Notes: generated from the sequence alone by a model not told the origin. A stretch of DNA of 8,028 nt from JBEVMS01 sp040508515 (GCA_040508515.1 JBEVMS010000338.1:1-8028); one strand, 5' to 3'. Positions 1 to 7,128 are shown, numbered from the stretch's first letter. Numbers and translations: made by a program.

Positions 1-22
1 GGAGCCTCGGCTCCGCTTTTTT
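1..22 (+). terminator. Intrinsic terminator, cut by the left edge
   Basis: GGAGC (1-5) pairs with GCTCC (10-14) around a CTCG loop. Bases 15-16 (GC) and a run of six T (17-22) follow, which is the classical Rho-independent layout on the plus strand. Bases 15-16 probably pair with bases just left of the window, so the stem is likely longer than seen. It most likely ends a plus-strand gene lying to the left. If an A-run precedes the stem outside the window, it would also serve purK, which converges on it. Confidence 0.7.
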
Positions 23-56
23 GTACTGCCACTTTTGTGCTGACAAACCGGCCGAA

Positions 57-1211
57 CTAGCCCAGTTCACGCATCGCCGGATCGGCCTGGCTGTCGCGTC
101 CCAGCGCATGCGCGATGCCGCTCAGACGCTGCACCAGCACGCTCGCATCGGGCGCGCACACCGTGGCGTGGCCGACCTTGCGTCCGGGGCGGGCCTGCTT
201 GCCGTAGTCGTGCCAGTGCGCATCGGTGGCCGCCAGCACGGGCGCGGCATCGGGCAGTTCGCCGATCCAGTTGAACATCGCCGACAACCCGCGCGCCGAG
301 GTATCGCCCAAGGGCAAACCCAGCACTGCGCGCACATGATTCTCGAACTGGCTGGTCAGCGCGCCTTCGATCGTCCAGTGGCCGGAGTTGTGCACTCGCG
401 GCGCCATTTCGTTGCCCAGCAATTGGCCGTCCTTGACGAACAACTCCAGCGCGAACACGCCGACATAGTCCAGCCGTTCGGCCAGCGTCCGCGCAAACTC
501 AGTGGCCTGCGTCTGCAACTGATCGACCTGCAGCGCTGGCGCCAAGCTCAGCGACAGCACCCCCTCGGTATGCCAGTTCTGGGTCAGCGGCCAGCAGCGG
601 AATTCGCCATTGCGAGCGCGCACCGCCACGACCGAGAGCTCGCGCTCGAACGGCACGAAGGCTTCCAGGATCAATCCCAGCGTGGCGGCCTGGCCACCCA
701 ATGCCACCCAGGCGGCATCGGCATCGGCCACGCTTTTGAGGCGGAACTGACCCTTGCCGTCGTAACCCAGGCGGCGCGTTTTCAGAATCGCCGGCGCGCC
801 GATCGCGGCGAGCGCCTGATCCAGCCCGGCACGGGTATCGACCGCCATGAAGGCCGGCGTGGCCAAGCCGCATTCGCCGAACAGGGTTTTCTCGGCCAGG
901 CGATCCTGCGCTACCGCCAGCGCGCGCGGCGCCGGGTGCACAGTGACGCGTTCGGCCAACCATTGCGCGGTTTCGGCCGGAACGTTCTCGAAATCGAAAG
1001 TCACCACGTCGACCTTGGCGGCGAACTGTTCCAACGCCGCATAGTCGGTCCAATCGGCGACCACCAGCGGCGCCACCTGGCTGGCGCAGGCGTCAGCGGC
1101 ACCATCGACCACCAGGGTATTGACGCCCAGCGGCGCGGCCGCCAGCGCTAGCATGCGCGCCAACTGACCGCCGCCCAACACACCCAGCACCGGCTGCTTG
1201 CGGGAACTCAT
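57..1211 (-). CDS. purK: N5-carboxyaminoimidazole ribonucleotide synthase PurK
   Basis: PurK uses ATP and bicarbonate to carboxylate AIR to N5-CAIR, the first half of the two-step CAIR synthesis in de novo purine biosynthesis; it acts in the cytosol. The 384-residue length is normal for the ATP-grasp family. Visible blocks in order are the N-terminal GGGQLARM (residues 13-20), TFDFENVP (71-78), the glycine-rich ATP-grasp loop LKTRRLGYDGKGQ (143-155), FVPFERELS (185-193), and the metal/substrate segment NEMAPRVHNSGHWTIEG (267-283) followed by SQFENHVRAVLGLP. The ATG start overlaps the purE stop as ATGA and has no clear Shine-Dalgarno sequence, so translation is probably coupled to purE. The gene ends in TAG close to the terminator at the window's left edge. 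Nothing looks broken; function is assigned from strong family motifs. Confidence 0.97.
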   Translation of the reverse strand: MSSRKQPVLGVLGGGQLARMLALAAAPLGVNTLVVDGAADACASQVAPLVVADWTDYAALEQFAAKVDVVTFDFENVPAETAQWLAERVTVHPAPRALAVAQDRLAEKTLFGECGLATPAFMAVDTRAGLDQALAAIGAPAILKTRRLGYDGKGQFRLKSVADADAAWVALGGQAATLGLILEAFVPFERELSVVAVRARNGEFRCWPLTQNWHTEGVLSLSLAPALQVDQLQTQATEFARTLAERLDYVGVFALELFVKDGQLLGNEMAPRVHNSGHWTIEGALTSQFENHVRAVLGLPLGDTSARGLSAMFNWIGELPDAAPVLAATDAHWHDYGKQARPGRKVGHATVCAPDASVLVQRLSGIAHALGRDSQADPAMRELG

Positions 1212-1711
1212 GCGCGCGGGTCCGGCTGGTCCAGCACGCGCTGCGTCTGCCGCGCGCGGTAGTCGTCCAAGGCCTGCGCCAGACGCGGATCATGCAGCGC
1301 CAACACCGCCGCAGCCAGCAAGCCGGCATTGACCGCGCCGGCACGACCGATCGCCAACGTGCCGACCGGAATGCCGGCCGGCATCTGCGCGATCGAGAGC
1401 AGCGAATCCATCCCGTTGAGCGCCTTGGACTGCACCGGCACGCCGAACACCGGCAGCCGCGTCTTGGCGGCCAGCATACCCGGCAGATGCGCCGCGCCGC
1501 CGGCCCCGGCAATGATCACCGCGATGCCACGCGAAACGGCCTGCTCGGCGTACTGAAACAACAGGTCCGGCGTGCGGTGGGCCGAAACGACCTGCACCTC
1601 GTGCGGCACCCCAAGCTCGGTCAGCACGGCGGCGGCATGCTCCATGGTTTCCCAGTCGGAGCGCGAGCCCATCACCACGCCCACGCGCGGCGTTTCAACA
1701 GCTGTAGTCAT
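1208..1711 (-). CDS. purE: N5-carboxyaminoimidazole ribonucleotide mutase PurE (class I)
   Basis: PurE moves the carboxylate of N5-CAIR (the PurK product) to carbon 4, giving CAIR. With the ATG at 1711 the protein has 167 residues, normal for the small class I enzyme. Motifs are MGSRSDW (14-20, phosphate/substrate binding), SAHRTP (43-48) with the catalytic histidine at residue 45 as in E. coli, GAGGAAHLPG (69-78), and GVPVQSKALNGMDSLLSIAQMP. A TTG at 1726 would add five residues, but a candidate -10 box at 1735-1740 would place the transcript start at about 1728, so I prefer the ATG. No strong Shine-Dalgarno sequence is visible. It is the first gene of a purE-purK pair overlapping by four bases. 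I see no recognisable PurR operator. Confidence 0.97.
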   Translation of the reverse strand: MTTAVETPRVGVVMGSRSDWETMEHAAAVLTELGVPHEVQVVSAHRTPDLLFQYAEQAVSRGIAVIIAGAGGAAHLPGMLAAKTRLPVFGVPVQSKALNGMDSLLSIAQMPAGIPVGTLAIGRAGAVNAGLLAAAVLALHDPRLAQALDDYRARQTQRVLDQPDPRA

Positions 1712-1734
1712 GGCCGGACTGCCCAAAAGCGGCT

Positions 1735-1740
1735 ATTGTA
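1735..1740 (-). promoter_or_regulatory. Candidate -10 box for purEK; same bases could serve the divergent gene
   Basis: On the minus strand these bases read TACAAT, five of six matching the sigma-70 -10 consensus, placed so transcription would begin about 17 bases before the purE ATG. No good -35 is seen (TGTCGC at 17-base spacing is poor). On the plus strand the overlapping TATTGT (1734-1739) could be the -10 of the gene at 1777, again with a poor -35. The whole divergent region is only 65 bases, so purE and the Trm112-like gene must have back-to-back or overlapping promoters. Confidence 0.35.
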
Positions 1741-1776
1741 CGGGGATTCCCGCATTGCGACACGACCCACTCCGCC

Positions 1777-2049
1777 ATGGATAAACGCCTGCTCGACATC
1801 CTGTGTTGCCCGGTCAGCAAGACGCCGCTGCGGCCACTCAGCAAGAGCGCCCTGGACGCACTCAATAACGCGATCGCGGCGACCAAGGTCGACACCGTGG
1901 CCGGCGTGACCTTGCAGTCACGCATCGAGGAAGCGTTGATCACCACCGATGGCAAGGTGATCTACCGGGTCGAGGACGGCATTCCCGTGATGCTGCCCGA
2001 GGAAGGCATCGGCACGCTGCAACTGCAAGACTTCCCCGCCTCCGCATGA
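1777..2049 (+). CDS. Trm112/YcaR-like small protein (UPF0434 type) lacking the zinc cysteines
   Basis: This 90-residue protein matches the Trm112/YcaR family at both ends: the N-terminal MDKRLLDILCCPVSKTPL resembles the family start (RLLxIxxCPxC), and residues 55-73 (ITTDGKVIYRVEDGIPVML) match the family's closing block ending in DGIPVLL. Eukaryotic and archaeal Trm112 activate methyltransferases; the bacterial short proteins have no well-established role. Two things are unusual. The CPxC motif is CPVS (residues 11-14), and the later zinc cysteine position is a threonine, so metal binding looks lost. A largely helical insert of about 30 residues (about 20-52) separates the two blocks, making it longer than the roughly 60-residue E. 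coli YcaR. It is divergent from purE and lies 78 bases before the DUF1631 gene on the same strand. No clear ribosome binding site precedes the ATG. Confidence 0.85.
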   Translation: MDKRLLDILCCPVSKTPLRPLSKSALDALNNAIAATKVDTVAGVTLQSRIEEALITTDGKVIYRVEDGIPVMLPEEGIGTLQLQDFPASA

Positions 2050-2178
2050 CGGCACGCCCGCGTTGCTGAGAGATGCTGCACGACCCGAGAGGCTTGCCCC
2101 GGTTGTTTCGGCGTTTGGTCATACTAAATGTACGATGATGGTCAACCGGCCATCCAACGGCACCTTCCGGATGCGGCG

Positions 2179-4443
2179 ATGAAAGACGCCAGCGAAAACT
2201 CCAACTCCAACATCGTCAATCTGGGCGCACGAACCGGACTGCGTCCGCAGCGTGGCGAACTGCTTGAGGCCGTACGCCAGATCGCCGCCAGCCGGTTGCC
2301 GCCGCTGCTGGGCGGACTGTTCGACAATCTGGATGACGCGCTGTTCGACCTGGCCGAAAAAGCCGAAAGCAACGCCGCGCAGACGCACTACTTCGACGGC
2401 ATGCGCGATGTGCGTAAACGCCGACCGCAGATCGAGCGCAACTTCATCGCGCAGGTACTGCGCGGCATCATCGAATTCGCCCAGGCGCGCCGTCTCGACG
2501 CCACCGCCGCACACGCGATCACCTCGCCGCAGGTCGGGCTGGAACTGAGCCTGGTGGCCGACAACGAACTGGAAGAATCGCTGGCGATCACCGGCATGGT
2601 CGGCAAGAACGAGAGTCGTCTGGCGCGCGATCTGTTCGCGCTCAATCAGCGCCTGTCGGTGATCTACGGCGGCCTGAAGGTCAACGACGCGGCCAGCCCG
2701 CTCGGTCCAGCGGCGCTGGCGCAGGCGTTCCATCAGGCGATCGGCGACCTGAGCGTCGACATGCGGGTCAAACTGATCATCTACAAGTTGTTCGATCGCT
2801 ACGTGATGGCCGCACTGGACGATGTCTACCAGGAGGTCAACACCGCGCTGATCCGCGCCGGCGTGCTTGCGCAACTGCGCCCGGAGCTGCAACGTGGCCC
2901 TTCCGCGCTGGCCTCGGACGAGACCCACGGGGTGACGAGCGCGGTCAATGGCGTGGCGCAACCTGCCTCCGCCGCGCCGCTGACCGACGAAGCGTCGGCC
3001 GATTTGCTGCGCACGCTGGCCTCGCTGCTCCAGGCACGCCGTGCGCCTGAAGCAGGTGGGGCATCCGTCCCGGCGCTGCCGCTCAACCTGCCGACCGCCA
3101 ACGAACTGATCGGCGCGCTCAGCGTGCTGCAAAGCCAGGCCAGCGCGGTGCGCGCCAGCCAGGACATCAGCCTGGAAGTCCAGCACTTGAAGGAGCAACT
3201 GCTGGCGCAGATCGGCGCGCTGCGCGGCGAGCGCCCGCAGCAGGTAGCGCATATCGACGAAGACGCCATCGATCTGGTCGGCATGCTGTTCGAGTTCATT
3301 CTGGAAGACCGCAACCTGCCGCTGCGCATGCAGGCCTTGCTGGTGCGGCTGCAGATTCCCTACCTCAAAGCGACGATTCTCGACCGGCGCCTGTTCAATC
3401 AACGCCAGCATCCGGCGCGACGCCTGCTGGACGGCCTGGCCGATGCGGCCAAGGGCTGGTCCGAGGAATCGGACCCGGATAACCGCCTGCACGACACCAT
3501 CAAGGCCATTGTCGACCGGCTGCTGCGGGAGTTCGACGATGACATGGGCATTTTCGAGCGCCTCAATGCCGAGCTGCAGCACTTCCTGGATGGCAACCAG
3601 CGGCGCGCCGAACTGGCCGAACAGCGCGTGGCCGAATCCACGCGAGGCCGCGAAAAACTCGAACAGGCACGCCATCGCGCGGCGAAGGAAATCCTGCAGC
3701 GAATCGGCGAGCAGCACCTGCCACCGCTGGTGCACGGCATTCTCACCCGCGCCTGGGCCAACTATCTGGTGCTCACCCTGCTGCGGCAGGGCGACGACTC
3801 GCATGAGTTTCGCGACGCACTGCGCTTCATCAACGACTTTATCTTCAGCACCCAGCCGGCGCCGGACGCCCAGGCGCGCCTCGCACTGCGCCAGGTGTTG
3901 CCCAACATCGAGCGTTCACTGCGCCGCGGCCTCGCCAGCGTGGCATTTCAAGAACACGACATCGAGCGCCTGCTCGACCAATTGCACACCTATTACTGCC
4001 AACAATTGGGCGAAGCGGTGCCGGCGGCCAAAGCGGCGCAGGTCGCCGATTCTGTCCATTTGCCGATTCCCGATGCGATCCAGTCGATCGTCGACCTCTC
4101 GCCGCCGGCCGCCAATCAGGCCGGGCTGGATGATCTGCAAGCCGAAGCGTTGCCGGAGCTGAAACTGGCCAGCGAGCTTAAACCCGGTCATTGGCTTGAA
4201 CTGGTCGCACTGGACGGCAGCATGGAACGCGCCAAGCTGTCCTGGATCAGCCCGATCAGCGGCCGTTACCTGTTCGTCAATCGGCGCGGCTTGAAAGTCG
4301 CCGATTACAGCCCGCACGAGTTGGCCGACGCCTTCGCCACCGGGCGCGCCTTCGTGCTCGAATCTTCCGCCCTGTTCGATCGCGCCCTGGGCGCCATCGT
4401 CGAACGCCTGCGCCATCCTGCCACCACGTCTAGGCACGCATGA
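2179..4443 (+). CDS. DUF1631 family protein with PilZ-like C-terminal region
   Basis: This large (754-residue), mainly helical, soluble protein has no signal peptide or membrane segment. It is recognised as DUF1631 by its overall layout and C-terminus. Order: a short polar N-terminus (NSNSNIVNLGARTG), a helical block (about 25-230), a flexible Ala/Pro/Ser linker (about 233-310), a long charged helical region, and a C-terminal segment (about 663-754) with ELKPGHWLEL, MERAKLSWISP and GRYLFVNRRGLKV, which resembles a PilZ-type beta barrel without the classical RxxxR c-di-GMP motif. Function is unknown; the old label thymidine phosphorylase for such proteins has no support here. The reading frame is open from an ATG at 2128, giving 771 residues. 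I prefer 2179 because GGA sits seven bases before it, codon third positions become more GC-rich after it, and a possible -10 (TACTAA, 2122-2127) lies upstream. The stop overlaps the nadC start. Confidence 0.85.
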   Translation: MKDASENSNSNIVNLGARTGLRPQRGELLEAVRQIAASRLPPLLGGLFDNLDDALFDLAEKAESNAAQTHYFDGMRDVRKRRPQIERNFIAQVLRGIIEFAQARRLDATAAHAITSPQVGLELSLVADNELEESLAITGMVGKNESRLARDLFALNQRLSVIYGGLKVNDAASPLGPAALAQAFHQAIGDLSVDMRVKLIIYKLFDRYVMAALDDVYQEVNTALIRAGVLAQLRPELQRGPSALASDETHGVTSAVNGVAQPASAAPLTDEASADLLRTLASLLQARRAPEAGGASVPALPLNLPTANELIGALSVLQSQASAVRASQDISLEVQHLKEQLLAQIGALRGERPQQVAHIDEDAIDLVGMLFEFILEDRNLPLRMQALLVRLQIPYLKATILDRRLFNQRQHPARRLLDGLADAAKGWSEESDPDNRLHDTIKAIVDRLLREFDDDMGIFERLNAELQHFLDGNQRRAELAEQRVAESTRGREKLEQARHRAAKEILQRIGEQHLPPLVHGILTRAWANYLVLTLLRQGDDSHEFRDALRFINDFIFSTQPAPDAQARLALRQVLPNIERSLRRGLASVAFQEHDIERLLDQLHTYYCQQLGEAVPAAKAAQVADSVHLPIPDAIQSIVDLSPPAANQAGLDDLQAEALPELKLASELKPGHWLELVALDGSMERAKLSWISPISGRYLFVNRRGLKVADYSPHELADAFATGRAFVLESSALFDRALGAIVERLRHPATTSRHA

Positions 4444-5288
4444 CTGATCTCGCCCCGCTTGACCCCGCACTGATCCTTGATGACGTGCGGCGGGCCTTTG
4501 CCGAAGACATCGGCGCAGGCGACGCCACCGCCGACCTGTTGCCCGCCGACGGCATCGCCCGCGCCAGTTTGACCTGCCGTGAAGCGGCGGTGCTGGCCGG
4601 ACGCGCCTGGTTCGACCAGAGCTTTCGCCAGCTCGATCCCACGGTGGACATCCAATGGCTAGTCGAAGACGGCGAGCACATGCGGGCCGGCCAGGTGATC
4701 TGCCACCTGGCCGGGCGCGCGCGCGCGCTGGTCAGCGCCGAGCGCACCGCACTCAATTTCCTGCAACTGCTTTCGGGCACCGCGACCACCGCGGCGCGCT
4801 ATGCGGCGGCCCTGCAAGGCACCGCCACCCGTGTGCTGGACACCCGCAAGACCGTCCCCGGACTGCGCCTAGCGCAGAAGTACGCGGTGCGCTGCGGCGG
4901 CGGCTTCAACCAGCGCATCGGCCTGTACGACGCCATCCTGGTCAAGGAAAACCACATCACGGCCGCAGGCGGTATCGCCAATGCCGTGAGCGCCGCCCGG
5001 CGGCTGCATCCGCAATTGCCGCTGGAAGTGGAAGTGGAAAACCTCGACGAACTACAGCAAGCGCTGGATGCGGGCGTAACCCGCGTGCTGCTGGATAATT
5101 TCGAACTTGAGACGATGCGCGAAGCGGTACGCCTGACTGCGGGGCGCGCCGCGCTGGAAGTGTCCGGCAATGTGGAACTGGACGGCCTGGCGGCCATCGC
5201 GGCCACCGGCGTGGATTTCATCTCGGTGGGCGCATTGACCAAGCACGTACGCGCGGTCGATTTTTCGCTGCGCCTGCAACTGGACTGA
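4440..5288 (+). CDS. nadC: Nicotinate-nucleotide pyrophosphorylase (carboxylating), quinolinate phosphoribosyltransferase
   Basis: NadC joins quinolinate and PRPP to give nicotinate mononucleotide, CO2 and pyrophosphate, the step where de novo NAD synthesis meets the common route. The 282-residue length fits a type II phosphoribosyltransferase: an N-terminal open sandwich, then the alpha/beta barrel. Compared with the Mycobacterium tuberculosis enzyme at a constant offset of three, the active-site residues are Arg102 (SAERTALNFLQLLSGTAT), Arg136 and Lys137 (LDTRKTVPGLRLAQKYAV), Arg159, Lys169 (LVKENHI), Glu198 (EVEVE) and Asp219 (LLDN). The usual His before Arg159 is Gln158 (GGGFNQRIGL). The C-terminal phosphate loops SGNV (242-245) and SVGALTK (262-268) are intact. 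The ATG overlaps the stop of the DUF1631 gene as ATGA, indicating translational coupling. Other nad genes are not in the window. Confidence 0.97.
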   Translation: MTDLAPLDPALILDDVRRAFAEDIGAGDATADLLPADGIARASLTCREAAVLAGRAWFDQSFRQLDPTVDIQWLVEDGEHMRAGQVICHLAGRARALVSAERTALNFLQLLSGTATTAARYAAALQGTATRVLDTRKTVPGLRLAQKYAVRCGGGFNQRIGLYDAILVKENHITAAGGIANAVSAARRLHPQLPLEVEVENLDELQQALDAGVTRVLLDNFELETMREAVRLTAGRAALEVSGNVELDGLAAIAATGVDFISVGALTKHVRAVDFSLRLQLD

Positions 5289-5350
5289 ACCCGCTCCACG
5301 GCGCCGACTCCTGTCTTGCGTCGTTTCCCCCGCGCCCACACACTGGCTGC

Positions 5351-5782
5351 ATGAGTCATCTCTACGACCTGCCCCTGCTGCTTGTCATCGCGGCGATCAT
5401 CGGCCTGTGGCTGAAGCTCAGCCGCGCGCGCGAGCGCGCTTGCGTCCAGGCCAGCCGTCTATGCCGCCAGCACGGCCTGCAACTGCTCGATGAAACCGTC
5501 GGCCTGCGCGGCCTGCGGCTGCGCAAATGGCAGGATCAGTGGCAGTGGGAGCGCTGCTACGGTTTTGATGTCAGCATCGACGGCGATGATCGCGAACCGA
5601 GCAAGTTGTGGATGGTCCACGACCAACTGACCGGCTACAACCTGCCAACCATCCGCACCCGTGGCGAGGGAAGTGACGCGCCGCAGCGCCCGCCGCCGGA
5701 TGGCGAATCGCCGCGCGAGGGTAGCAACGTCGTGCCGCTACGCCCACGCCTGCGCGACGGCAGCGACCGCCGCCCTCACTGA
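5351..5782 (+). CDS. DUF3301 family membrane-anchored protein
   Basis: This 143-residue protein has one hydrophobic N-terminal segment (residues 7-22, LPLLLVIAAIIGLWLK), then a positively charged stretch (RARERA), so it is probably anchored in the inner membrane with the rest in the cytosol. The part from about 28 to 80 (ACVQASRLCRQHGLQLLDETVGL, then WQWERCYGFDVSIDGDDRE) matches my recollection of DUF3301. The tail from about 104 onward is low-complexity, rich in Pro, Gly, Arg and Asp, and probably disordered. Function is unknown. It begins 62 bases after the nadC stop with no terminator seen between them, so it may be cotranscribed, but its start has no strong ribosome binding site. It ends facing sspB. 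Confidence 0.75.
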   Translation: MSHLYDLPLLLVIAAIIGLWLKLSRARERACVQASRLCRQHGLQLLDETVGLRGLRLRKWQDQWQWERCYGFDVSIDGDDREPSKLWMVHDQLTGYNLPTIRTRGEGSDAPQRPPPDGESPREGSNVVPLRPRLRDGSDRRPH

Positions 5783-5853
5783 GCCGGCCCGGCAGACTGA
5801 GCCAACCCACTACGGCGTGAATCTAGCCAGCCGTTACGACGGGCGCTTGCGCA

Positions 5854-5883
5854 TTGCGCACGCCGGTGATCCGGTGTGCGCAA
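5854..5883. terminator. Strong GC-rich stem-loop between convergent genes
   Basis: Bases 5854-5866 pair with 5871-5883 around a TGAT loop: 13 pairs, all Watson-Crick on one strand except one G-T wobble (G5862 with T5875). It lies in the 116-base gap between the DUF3301 gene and sspB, which converge. Neither strand has a U-run after the stem (AAAA follows on plus, AA then TGCGC on minus), so it is not a textbook intrinsic terminator. It may protect 3' ends or work with Rho. Extra GCGC-containing copies surround it (TTGCGC at 5847-5852, TGTGCGCC at 5889-5896). Confidence 0.4.
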
Positions 5884-5898
5884 AAGTCTGTGCGCCGA

Positions 5899-6345
5899 TT
5901 ATTTCACCACGCGCAAGTGAGGCGCGCTGCGGCGTGGCTTGTCGTCCTCGCCGCTGCCGCTGGGCGGCTCATCGTCCGGCGCGGGCGTATTCGGTGGCGG
6001 CTGATCGCTGCCGTCATCGGCGGGAAACATCATGCCCTGGCCGTTTTCCTGCGCATACAGCGCCAATACCGCGCTGATCGGAATGTAGATCGTATGGCTG
6101 ATGCCGGAGAAGCGCGCCTGGAAGCTGATCCATTCGTTGCCCAGATCCAGCTGCGCCACCGCGCGCATCGCCAGGTTGAGCACCACTTGGCCGTTCTTGA
6201 TCACGTTGGGGGGCACCCGCACGCCTTCACGCGTGGCGTCGACTAGCACGTAGGGGGTCAGGTTGTTGTCGCTGATCCAATCGTAGATCGCCCGCAGCAG
6301 ATAGGGGCGATTCGAAGTCATCTGGGATAGATCGTCTTTGCTCAT
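5899..6345 (-). CDS. sspB: ClpXP protease specificity-enhancing factor SspB
   Basis: SspB binds ssrA-tagged proteins from stalled ribosomes (and, in E. coli, the RseA fragment) and delivers them to ClpXP in the cytosol. The 148-residue protein has the expected folded substrate-binding domain (about 6-107), with RPYLLRAIYDWI (13-24), LTPYVLVDA (29-37), GVRVPPNVIKNGQVVLN, ISFQARFSG (73-81) and the block ending ISAVLALYAQENGQGMMF. A flexible Asp/Pro-rich linker of about 35 residues follows (108-142), then the ClpX-docking peptide LRVVK at the very C-terminus, identical to the E. coli end. The first ATG is chosen because homologues begin with this MS...LSQMT-type lead-in; no Shine-Dalgarno sequence is visible. 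It lies 157 bases downstream of sspA, the usual partner, and may also have its own promoter in that gap. Confidence 0.96.
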   Translation of the reverse strand: MSKDDLSQMTSNRPYLLRAIYDWISDNNLTPYVLVDATREGVRVPPNVIKNGQVVLNLAMRAVAQLDLGNEWISFQARFSGISHTIYIPISAVLALYAQENGQGMMFPADDGSDQPPPNTPAPDDEPPSGSGEDDKPRRSAPHLRVVK

Positions 6346-6369
6346 CGAGGAGTCAGTCAGGCTTTAGTG

Positions 6370-6420
6370 GTCGACGCGAGAAATCGGCGTAGGGCAGTAT
6401 GTTCAATGATTCGTCGACGC
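6370..6420. repeat. Pair of 8-base repeats GTCGACGC in the sspA-sspB gap
   Basis: GTCGACGC occurs at 6370-6377 and 6413-6420, 43 bases apart from start to start (about four helical turns). The core GTCGAC is self-complementary, so the copies can be read as direct or inverted repeats. The second copy overlaps a candidate -35 for sspB and the first lies just downstream of the predicted transcript start. This arrangement is compatible with an operator pair but could be chance in GC-rich DNA. Confidence 0.3.
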
Positions 6421-6423
6421 CAA
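6396..6423 (-). promoter_or_regulatory. Candidate sigma-70 promoter for sspB
   Basis: On the minus strand TTGGCG (6423-6418) and CATACT (6401-6396) are separated by 16 bases; each matches four of six consensus positions. Transcription would begin near 6389, leaving about 44 bases of leader before the sspB ATG. The match is modest. The 157-base gap with no coding content makes an internal promoter plausible, alongside read-through from sspA. Confidence 0.25.
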
Positions 6424-6502
6424 GAATGTCTACGGCGCCGGAAACCGCTGCAAATATGACCACGTAAGCCGATTGACCGCGGACCGAGCAAGCCCAGCGG
6501 CT

Positions 6503-7126
6503 CTATGGCCGCATGGCCTTCTCTTCGGCGGTCATGCTGCGCGCGAAACCCTGACTATGGAACAAACGCTCGCCGTAGTCGAGAACCGGCTTGCCCTCGC
6601 GCCCCAGCTCCACGCCCAGCCAGGGCAATCGCCAGACCACCGGTGCCACCAAGCAATCGGTCAGGCTCATTTCCGGATTGAGGAAAAATCGCGACGCCTT
6701 GAACAGCGGTAACGCGGCCAGCAAGTGCTCGCGTAGCCGCTTGCGCGCGGCATCGCCCGCCTTGCCACCGGCTCGGATTAGAGGAATCTGGGTCAGCCAG
6801 TCGTGCTCGATGCGCGATGCCGCCAAGCGCAGGCGCGCGCGCGAAAGCGGATCGATCGGCATCAGCGGCGGATGCGGGTAGCGCTCGTCCAGGTATTCGC
6901 AGACGATCGCCGTGTCGTACAGCGTAAGGTCGCGATCGACCAGGGTCGGCACGCTGCCGGAGGGATTGAGATCAAGCAGATCCTCCGGCGGCCGCGCCGG
7001 ATCGATCACCACCCGCTCATAACTGACGCCCTTGGCCGCCAGCACCAACCGGGTACGGTGACATTGCACCTCCTCGGCGGTGGTATAGAGGGTCAATACT
7101 GCACGCGAACGAGCGCCTGGCACCAT
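6503..7126 (-). CDS. sspA: Stringent starvation protein A, RNA polymerase-associated
   Basis: SspA has a glutathione-S-transferase fold but binds RNA polymerase rather than acting as an enzyme; in E. coli it supports stationary-phase survival, acid tolerance and phage P1 late transcription. The 207 residues cover the thioredoxin-like domain (about 9-88), with LNPSGSVPTLVDRDLTLYD (53-71) and EYLDERYPHPPLMP (77-90), and the helical domain with RIEHDWL (105-111), DAARKRLREHLLA (125-137) and LTDCLVAPVVWRLPWLG (155-171). Pro84-His85-Pro86, the surface pocket needed for E. coli SspA activity, is intact at the same numbering. The ATG at 7126 is set by GGGGAG eight bases upstream. It begins 73 bases after petC on the same strand and precedes sspB, a common gammaproteobacterial arrangement; no intrinsic terminator with a U-run separates it from petC. 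Confidence 0.96.
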   Translation of the reverse strand: MVPGARSRAVLTLYTTAEEVQCHRTRLVLAAKGVSYERVVIDPARPPEDLLDLNPSGSVPTLVDRDLTLYDTAIVCEYLDERYPHPPLMPIDPLSRARLRLAASRIEHDWLTQIPLIRAGGKAGDAARKRLREHLLAALPLFKASRFFLNPEMSLTDCLVAPVVWRLPWLGVELGREGKPVLDYGERLFHSQGFARSMTAEEKAMRP

Positions 7127-7128
7127 CC

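Noticed and set aside
21..1151. Open frame of 376 codons on the plus strand opposite purK
   Set aside because: It is an antisense shadow of a clearly recognisable PurK; its composition is Arg/Gln/His-rich and it has no known motif.
1712..1726. Upstream TTG start for purE adding five residues
   Set aside because: The ATG at 1711 gives the usual PurE length with the catalytic His at residue 45, and the candidate -10 would leave almost no leader for the TTG.
2119..3804. Open frame of 561 codons on the minus strand opposite the DUF1631 gene
   Set aside because: The translation is rich in Arg, Gln, Ala and His with no family resemblance, as expected for the antisense of GC-rich coding DNA; the plus-strand frame is longer and runs into nadC.
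5289..5350. Possible terminator or promoter between nadC and the DUF3301 gene
   Set aside because: No stem with a U-run and no reasonable -35/-10 pair could be found in the 62 bases.
5778..5803. Direct repeat ACTGAGCC at 5778-5785 and 5796-5803, overlapping the DUF3301 stop
   Set aside because: Only eight bases, no further copies in the neighbourhood, and no structural or functional context; could be chance.
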